Shown here: positions 28,373-33,437 of the stretch, piece by piece
Layout: each line of letters starts with the position of its first letter
Position numbering within the stretch: the stretch's first letter is position 1
IMG/VR virus record: IMGVR_UViG_3300010354_000314
Span: 1 to 33,437 of that record
Strand: one strand, 5' to 3'
Source of the DNA: a virus
Length of the DNA stretch: 33,437 bases
Made by a program: the position numbers and the translations under genes
The notes under the pieces: generated by a model
Told to the model about the DNA's origin: nothing
The model's input: only the letters and a program-made list of their open reading frames with translations
Databases searched by the model: none

Positions 28373-31126
28373 ATGGTAGCATTTAACAAGCTGAGAAGAT
28401 CAGGTAGATTTAAACTCAATAAAGCTTCTCTAGAATTTAGAACTTATGGTTTAAAGCCAAATACTGTCTATAATTTTGTAGACGAGTATGGTGAAGACTT
28501 GAGTTCTTATACTCAGCAAGTTAAAAAGGGTGAAAATTATAATACAGTTTTCAATTATTATCAAGCCAATGAAAGATCACCAAACTTAGATACTGATGGA
28601 TATAATATTCCATATTCACATAGTGATATTCACTATGAAATACTTTTCAATGATTATAATTATTCTGATTTAAATACAAAGATTGACAATGTAATTGAAA
28701 TTGGTGAAGTTGGAGATCCATTAAAAACAGACGAAAATGGTATGTTGGCTTTTTATTATTATCATCCAGATAATAATAATTTAAGTGATGATCTTCTTAA
28801 GAATACATCTTTAAAAGTTAATAGATATAAAGATTTCTTATTTAAGACTTATAAGTTGACACTTCCAGATGGAACACATACTGTTAATATTAACCCTGGC
28901 AAGAAACTTGTAAAAAGTAAGAATATCGATAAGACTGATAATTCTACATTTACTGAAAGAGTTTCTGCAGCAGAAAAAGTAGCATTTAATCTTGCGCAGA
29001 CTTTTTATATTGATGCAGATGCAGTAGATAATGCTACTGAAGTTTTTATTAGCAGTATCGATTTATTCTTTAAAAGCAAATCAAGTTCTGATGCAACAAC
29101 ATCGATAAGCGGTTTAACTAATCCTGGATGTAGTGTTACCATCGTTCCTACTAAAGATAGAATTCCAATTATAGATGAAGCATCTTATATGCCATTTTCT
29201 AGATTAGAACATGGTTTTATTGGTGTTGATTCTGAAAATGCTTCAGTAAAAACTAAATTCATGTTTTCAAATTTAGTTAACGTTAAAACAAATACTGAAT
29301 ATGCTATTCTAGTTAAGTTTGACGGAAATTCTAATTTTAAACTTTGGACGAGTACAGAAGGCGAATATATTTTAGGTACAACAAATAAAACTGCTGGACC
29401 TGCCGGAAAATATATTGGTAATTATTACAGTTATTCAAGTTCTGGTAACAGTTGGATACCGAACAATTCAACAGACTTGAAGTTCAATGTTAATATTGCT
29501 AGATTTGCAACAAGTGGAACACCTATTAATGCAAATCTATCCAATATTATTGTTAGAAATAATAGTAGAGAATTCATTCATTTCAATGAACTAAGTTCTT
29601 CTGCAAAAGATTTTAAGCATAATGAGAAAGTTTATCAAGTACAAGCAAATGCTACAGGAAATATTTCTGTAAGTAATACTTCTACTACAATTACAGGTAA
29701 TGGAACTTTATTTGACACTTATTTTGATCAAGGTTCTGACTATGAATGGATTGTTATCCAAAATGCCGGTGGTCAAAACGAACTCAGAGAAGTTGTTTCT
29801 GTAACATCAAATACTGTATTGACTATCGATAGACCAACTAGCTTTACTAACACAGCTTGCAAATTCTATAAAGCTCCTGTAGCATGGGTAGAAGCTGTTA
29901 AGTCTTCATATCTAGATGGTGGAAAATCAAATCTATTAGTCTTAGCATATTCTCAAGCAAATAGTTCTCTCAAATTCTCTAATAACGGAACAATATATGG
30001 TTCTGTAAGCAATGCTTATGTAGTTAATACACAATTAGTTGATATTAAAGTTAATGAAGGTTCATTGGCTTTAAATCTTATTAATCCTGCACAGGCAGAG
30101 TATAGCACTGATATAACTTTCAACTACACTCTTGATGCTGGTGGCAACACTATATTAGATGCTACACCATTTAGTAAAAATGTAAGCAACTTTGTGAGCT
30201 ATACATTTTCTCCAGAAGATGCAGTTGTATTTCCTTCAAGATCAAACGAAATATCTGCTATAGTTGCTAGTGGTAATTCTACTGTCTATGCAAATGATTA
30301 TGGTAATTCAGTAGTATTGCAGATATCACCAACTATAGTAAATGATTTCGTTTCACCTAAAATCGGTTCTTTAAAAGATGTTGTCTTAACAAGATATGTC
30401 ATTAATAATGATTATACAGATGAAAACACAAAATATGGAAATGCGTATAGCAAGCACATCACAACAAAGGTTAATTTAGAAGCAAACGTAGCAGCTGAAG
30501 ATATCTTAGTATATATTAATGCGCACAGACCAGTCGGAACTGATATAAAAGTATTTGCTAAGATCTATAATAATCTAGATGTAGATGCTTTTGATGATAA
30601 AGATTGGACTCTATTAGAACAAAAGAGTTCAGCAGTTAATGCATATTCTAAGAATAGAAATGATATTATAGAGTATACTTACGGCTTTACTCAATATCCA
30701 AATACAGACTTCACTTCTGCGGGATATGTTTCAACAACAATAGATCAAACAAATGTTACCGGTACTAGCACAACATTCTCTACTGATTTTGCTGCTAATG
30801 ACTTAGTTAAAATATATCCTGCTCTATTCCCCAATAATTATATTGTAGGTGTAGTAGATACAGTTTCTAATAATACATTATTAACACTGAAGACACCTAT
30901 AACAAATAATAGCATTACGGGTACTGGATTAAAGATTGATAAACTTGAACATAAGTATCAAGCATTTAATAATATTACTACAGATAACGTAGTAAGATAC
31001 TATAGTTCAAGTATGACAGAATTTGATAAGTTTAATAGCTTTAAATTAAAGATTGTTTTCTTGTCAAATAATAGCTATAATATCCCGTTTGTTCAGAGCT
31101 TAAGAGCAGTAGCAGTTTCAACATGA
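28373..31126 (+). CDS. Large virion structural protein, 917 aa
   Basis: The start MVAFNKLRRSGRFKLNKASL follows GGAGAA. Early segments such as LEFRTYGLKPNTVYNFVDEY and later VAFNLAQTFYIDADAVDNAT, EVFISSIDLFFKSKSS are typical of large structural proteins found after the DUF4815 protein in T4-like cyanophages and relatives. The region resembles receptor or fibre-attachment beta-sandwich domains: GNGTLFDTYFDQGSDYEWIV and VTGTSTTFSTDFAANDLVKI look like two copies of one module (about 440-490 and 805-855). The C-terminus ends FKLKIVFLSNNSYNIPFVQS. Exact role unknown; a peripheral baseplate or fibre-connector role is inferred from position. Confidence 0.75.
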   Translation: MVAFNKLRRSGRFKLNKASLEFRTYGLKPNTVYNFVDEYGEDLSSYTQQVKKGENYNTVFNYYQANERSPNLDTDGYNIPYSHSDIHYEILFNDYNYSDLNTKIDNVIEIGEVGDPLKTDENGMLAFYYYHPDNNNLSDDLLKNTSLKVNRYKDFLFKTYKLTLPDGTHTVNINPGKKLVKSKNIDKTDNSTFTERVSAAEKVAFNLAQTFYIDADAVDNATEVFISSIDLFFKSKSSSDATTSISGLTNPGCSVTIVPTKDRIPIIDEASYMPFSRLEHGFIGVDSENASVKTKFMFSNLVNVKTNTEYAILVKFDGNSNFKLWTSTEGEYILGTTNKTAGPAGKYIGNYYSYSSSGNSWIPNNSTDLKFNVNIARFATSGTPINANLSNIIVRNNSREFIHFNELSSSAKDFKHNEKVYQVQANATGNISVSNTSTTITGNGTLFDTYFDQGSDYEWIVIQNAGGQNELREVVSVTSNTVLTIDRPTSFTNTACKFYKAPVAWVEAVKSSYLDGGKSNLLVLAYSQANSSLKFSNNGTIYGSVSNAYVVNTQLVDIKVNEGSLALNLINPAQAEYSTDITFNYTLDAGGNTILDATPFSKNVSNFVSYTFSPEDAVVFPSRSNEISAIVASGNSTVYANDYGNSVVLQISPTIVNDFVSPKIGSLKDVVLTRYVINNDYTDENTKYGNAYSKHITTKVNLEANVAAEDILVYINAHRPVGTDIKVFAKIYNNLDVDAFDDKDWTLLEQKSSAVNAYSKNRNDIIEYTYGFTQYPNTDFTSAGYVSTTIDQTNVTGTSTTFSTDFAANDLVKIYPALFPNNYIVGVVDTVSNNTLLTLKTPITNNSITGTGLKIDKLEHKYQAFNNITTDNVVRYYSSSMTEFDKFNSFKLKIVFLSNNSYNIPFVQSLRAVAVST

Positions 31127-31368
31127 AGATTAAAAAGAATAATAAGAAAAAAAGAAAGACTAATTTAATTGCAACAAACATACCGGGTTTTTATAAAAAT
31201 AAGAATACCGGAATCATTATAAATAAGAATAAAAATGAATTAGCTCTTGTAAAAAATGCAGTGAATAATGCTAAGCTTGCTAATGAGAGTAAAGAAAAAG
31301 TTGAAAAATTAGAAGATGAAGTTAAGCAATTAAAAGAGTTATTATTACAGGTTATAGAACGGAAATAA
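31123..31368 (+). CDS. Small Lys-rich coiled-coil protein, 81 aa
   Basis: ATG overlaps the previous stop (ATGA). The N-terminus is extremely basic (MKIKKNNKKKRKTNLIATNI), then IPGFYKNKNTGIIINKNKN, then a heptad-like C-terminal helix (ANESKEKVEKLEDEVKQLKE). 'GFYKNKNTG.IINKN' resembles small phage proteins with a beta hairpin before a coiled coil that sit next to tail-fibre genes. It could be a fibre or whisker accessory or chaperone; no firm family. Confidence 0.7.
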   Translation: MKIKKNNKKKRKTNLIATNIPGFYKNKNTGIIINKNKNELALVKNAVNNAKLANESKEKVEKLEDEVKQLKELLLQVIERK

Positions 31369-31371
31369 TTT

Positions 31372-32304
31372 ATGTCTAAAACTCTATCTTCTATCAATAC
31401 AACTGCAGATACTTTTCAAAATTGGATTGATAGAACTAATAGTATTATTACTTTATTAGATACTGAAGTTGTAACAGCCAACTCTGCTGGAGCTCTAACT
31501 TCTGGTAATGGTTTCGTAAATGGCCACTTTGGAGCAAACACTCTTGTTGCTACATTTGTTCGTGGTGGAAATGTTACAACAAATAGTGTCTTAACATTCC
31601 AAACTAACACAGCTTTCAACGCAAATGTTTTAATAAGTCAACAACTAGCCGTAACTAACACTGTTGCTTTTTCTAATACATTATCTGTTACTGGAAATGC
31701 TACTTTTTCTAATACTTTAGCAGTTACAGGTGCTGTTACATTTTCTAATACTGCAACTATTGCTGGATTAGCAAATGCTGCCGGCGGTATTAATACAACT
31801 ACTGCCAATGCTACTAGTATTAATGTTGGAGCAAATGTTAATTTAACAACTTCATATCTAAATATTGGCAATTCTTCAGTCAATGTAGTTATCAATTCTA
31901 CTTCTATAGTTACGGGTTCTGTGACTGTAAATTCTTCAATGATAGTAGTAGGTGGAAGTAATGTGGCTACGGTGGCTGCATTATCAGGATTAGGTATCTC
32001 AAACACAATTACTTTTACGGGAACATCTTCTCAAGTAATGGACAGTATATCTTTATCATCTACAAGATCTGCTGAATATTTAATTTCTGCTAATAATAAT
32101 ACAGCAAATGCCTATCAGGTTAGTAAGATATTAGTCATTCATGATGGTACAACTGCTTATGTTACTGAGTATGGTACAATGTATACAAATACTTCTGTTG
32201 TCTCAATATCCGCTGGTGCAAATGCTACACATATGTTTATTAATTGCACTCCTGTTTCAACAAACACAACTGTCAACTTTACTCGATTTGCACTAGGTGT
32301 ATAA
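31372..32304 (+). CDS. Repeat-containing tail fibre/structural protein, 310 aa
   Basis: The N-terminus MSKTLSSINTTADTFQNWID then RTNSIITLLDTEVVTANSAG, ALTSGNGFVNGHFGANTLVA is a conserved opening of T4-like cyanophage structural proteins. It resembles a short helical virion-attachment part followed by a beta shaft. A 12-residue repeat FSNTLxVTGxxT occurs three times (residues 100-135). The C-terminal ~100 residues (IHDGTTAYVTEYGTMYTNTS, ATHMFINCTPVSTNTTVNFT) look like a compact beta domain found at ends of fibres. Probably trimeric. Confidence 0.75.
   Translation: MSKTLSSINTTADTFQNWIDRTNSIITLLDTEVVTANSAGALTSGNGFVNGHFGANTLVATFVRGGNVTTNSVLTFQTNTAFNANVLISQQLAVTNTVAFSNTLSVTGNATFSNTLAVTGAVTFSNTATIAGLANAAGGINTTTANATSINVGANVNLTTSYLNIGNSSVNVVINSTSIVTGSVTVNSSMIVVGGSNVATVAALSGLGISNTITFTGTSSQVMDSISLSSTRSAEYLISANNNTANAYQVSKILVIHDGTTAYVTEYGTMYTNTSVVSISAGANATHMFINCTPVSTNTTVNFTRFALGV
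31669..31776 (+). repeat. Three 36-bp direct repeats in the fibre gene
   Basis: Units at 31669-31704, 31705-31740 and 31741-31776 encode FSNTLSVTGNAT, FSNTLAVTGAVT and FSNTATIAGLAN; each starts TTTTCTAATAC. A weaker related unit (QQLAVTNTVA) precedes them. This is a beta-helical shaft repeat in frame. Confidence 0.8.
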
Positions 32305-32306
32305 AA

Positions 32307-32636
32307 ATGGCAATAAAAGCAAACTTAGTAATAGATCAGGGAACAACATATTCTACAGATTTAAATTTGACCGATGAAAATGGTGATGCTTTAGTTCTTT
32401 CTGGTTATAGTGCTAATTCACAGATAAGAAAACACTATACTTCTTCAAATTCTGTATCATTTACTACATCAATAAATGCAAATGCTGGTATTATAACTCT
32501 ATCATTAACTGCAAATCAAACTGCAAATTTAACTGGGGGAAGATATGTTTATGATGTAGAACTTACTGATGCTTCAAATAGTATATCTAGGATAGTTGAA
32601 GGTATAGTCACAGTTACACCACAGGTTACCAGATAA
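32307..32636 (+). CDS. Small virion structural protein, 109 aa
   Basis: I place the start at ATG 32307 (MAIKANLVIDQGTTYSTDLN), because the longer frame overlaps the previous gene. LTDENGDALVLSGYSANSQI, RKHYTSSNSVSFTTSINANA, GIITLSLTANQTANLTGGRY and VYDVELTDASNSISRIVEGI form an immunoglobulin-like beta sandwich. The pattern (iDQGt.f......d..G....LsGy.a..qiR) is shared with small structural proteins of T4-like marine phages and with BppU/upper-baseplate N-terminal domains. Probably part of fibre attachment. The next gene overlaps the stop as TAATG. Confidence 0.75.
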   Translation: MAIKANLVIDQGTTYSTDLNLTDENGDALVLSGYSANSQIRKHYTSSNSVSFTTSINANAGIITLSLTANQTANLTGGRYVYDVELTDASNSISRIVEGIVTVTPQVTR

Positions 32637-32902
32637 TGGTTAATATAGTTGTTTCTTCTAAGAAAGCAATAAGAGTAACTGCTAATACAACAGGTGAAGT
32701 TATTCAGTCTTCTACACCCGTTACTTTAAAAAACACTACTAAAATTTCAGCTGGTAGATTAGATCAATTGGCCGATGTTTCGGAGCCTGCAACACCAGAA
32801 GATGGTTCTACTTTAGTATATAATGCTAGTACAGACACATATGAAGTTAAAAAAGTTAATTTAGGTGAGGTTGAAGGTGATCTTAACGGTGGAACGTTCT
32901 AA
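32636..32902 (+). CDS. Small structural/fibre-linked protein, 88 aa
   Basis: Starts at the TAATG overlap. MVNIVVSSKKAIRVTANTTG, then KISAGRLDQLADVSEPATPE and DGSTLVYNASTDTYEVKKVN. The segment 'L.DV.......dG..LvYn..td.Yevk.v' is a common beta-prism-like repeat in phage tail fibres and their short accessory proteins. No enzyme motif. It is probably part of the fibre network encoded at this end. Confidence 0.65.
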   Translation: MVNIVVSSKKAIRVTANTTGEVIQSSTPVTLKNTTKISAGRLDQLADVSEPATPEDGSTLVYNASTDTYEVKKVNLGEVEGDLNGGTF

Positions 32903-32904
32903 AA

Positions 32905-32912
32905 TATAAATA
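32905..32912 (+). promoter_or_regulatory. Late-promoter motif before the terminal fibre gene
   Basis: TATAAATA lies in the 40-bp intergenic gap, 30 nt before ATG 32943. Predicted transcription start is about 32918, leaving room for the ribosome-binding site AAAGGA (32930-32935). It is the best-placed late motif in the rightward operon. Confidence 0.65.
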
Positions 32913-32942
32913 ATTTAAAAAATAATAACAAAGGAACCACCA

Positions 32943-33437
32943 ATGGCAAACCAAATTCAAATTAAAAGAAGTACTACTACAGCAACACCAGTATCACTTG
33001 CTAATGGTGAATTAGCTTGGACATCAAATGGTGATATCCTCTTTATTGGATCAGGCGGCGCCGTAGAACCTATCTCTGGTAAGAGATATCCAGGCGTTCT
33101 TACAGCCAACCAAGCTTTGGTTGCCAACGCTACTTCTGGTATCGATAAGATTATTGTAGCAAATCTTCAGCCAACATACATTTATGCTAATGGTGCTTCC
33201 GGAACTGCCGGTCAAATCCTCACTTCTAACTCTTCTGGTGGTGTTTATTGGACAGCTCCAGCAGCAACTACAGCAGGCGCAAATACACAAGTTCAATTTA
33301 ATGATTCTGGTGCTCTTTCTGGTGATGCTGACTTTACATTTAACAAAATAACAAATACACTCACTGTAACTAATATTGCCGGTAATGGTGCTTCTATCAC
33401 TTCTGTAGATGCAACAAAAGTTGGCGGTAATACTGCA
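32943..33437 (+). CDS. Tail fibre protein, N-terminal part (runs off the right edge)
   Basis: ATG 32943 follows AAAGGA; the frame is open for 165 codons to the window edge. It starts MANQIQIKRSTTTATPVSLA then NGELAWTSNGDILFIGSGG. The pattern 'iQiKRs...aTP.sLa.GELa...nGd.LfiG' is a widespread phage fibre N-terminal domain that binds the virion. Later AGQILTSNSSGGVYWTAPAA and NTQVQFNDSGALSGDADFTF are standard shaft repeats of phage fibre and neck proteins. The receptor-binding end is beyond the window. Codon use shifts locally towards more C-ending codons than its neighbours, which may indicate high expression. Confidence 0.85.
   Translation, partial: MANQIQIKRSTTTATPVSLANGELAWTSNGDILFIGSGGAVEPISGKRYPGVLTANQALVANATSGIDKIIVANLQPTYIYANGASGTAGQILTSNSSGGVYWTAPAATTAGANTQVQFNDSGALSGDADFTFNKITNTLTVTNIAGNGASITSVDATKVGGNTA

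Noticed and set aside
28144-28419. Poly-Ser minus-strand frame
   Set aside because: Complement of the GAT/GAC tract; no ribosome-binding site, and the plus-strand gene fits the operon.
31218-31225. TATAAATA inside the 81-aa gene
   Set aside because: It lies within codons for Ile-Ile-Asn-Lys in an A/T-rich stretch, far from the next start; chance is more likely.

Overview
The window is part of a T4-superfamily myovirus genome. Most of it is the tail baseplate module: homologues of T4 gp48, gp26, gp4, gp54, gp53, gp27, gp5, gp5.4 (PAAR), gp25, gp6, gp7 and gp8, followed by distal structural and fibre proteins. T4-type replication and late-transcription genes (gp59, gp32, gp33) are also present. 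The G+C-poor coding sequence, the gp32 without zinc-binding cysteines, speD, the DUF4815 protein and the families at the right end resemble the cyanophage/pelagiphage/alphaproteobacterial-phage branch more than T4 itself. The best host clue is a circularly permuted two-piece tmRNA with a tag ending AVAA, the arrangement known from Alphaproteobacteria; an alphaproteobacterial host is inferred, not shown.

Layout. (1) 1-2487, minus strand: an auxiliary operon reading, in transcription order, DUF932 protein, a 35-aa peptide, glutaredoxin (TTG start), a DUF2693-like protein, a terminator, S-adenosylmethionine decarboxylase, and a glycosyltransferase cut by the window edge. (2) 2488-2711: a divergent control region with three look-alike extended -10 promoters, a 10-bp inverted repeat and an A/T palindrome. 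(3) 2712-6969, plus strand: two conserved unknown genes, permuted tmRNA, tRNA-Arg(UCU), a 36-aa peptide gene, an odd long-variable-arm tRNA, then gp33, an acidic small protein, gp59, and gp32 behind its own promoter and structured leader, closed by a strong terminator. (4) 6967-11495, minus strand: gp48, gp26 with a probable -1 frameshift extension, and an 860-aa tail lysin with glucosaminidase and M15 peptidase domains. (5) 11518-33437, plus strand: a tightly packed late operon with many TAATG junctions. It runs gp4, unknown, gp54, gp53, gp27, gp5 OB part, gp5 needle part, PAAR tip, gp25, gp6, gp7, gp8, DUF4815 protein, a Gly/Thr-Asp-rich protein, large structural protein, small coiled coil, repeat fibre, two small structural proteins, and a fibre protein cut by the right edge.

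How the genes fit together. gp33 implies T4-type late transcription, and TATAAATA late-promoter motifs lie upstream of the tmRNA, gp32, gp4, gp48 and the terminal fibre gene. The cell-puncturing hub, a single gp5 polypeptide in T4, is here an OB-fold protein, a beta-helix needle and a PAAR tip encoded separately, with no lysozyme domain; wall-cutting activity seems to have moved to the 860-aa protein. tRNA-Arg(UCU), and perhaps the second tRNA, match the AGA and ATA codons that dominate the late genes. No intergenic stretch longer than 300 bases lacks a feature.

Method limits: everything was read by eye. Homology calls rest on recognised motifs and gene order, RNA folds were done by hand, and family lengths quoted for T4 are from memory.
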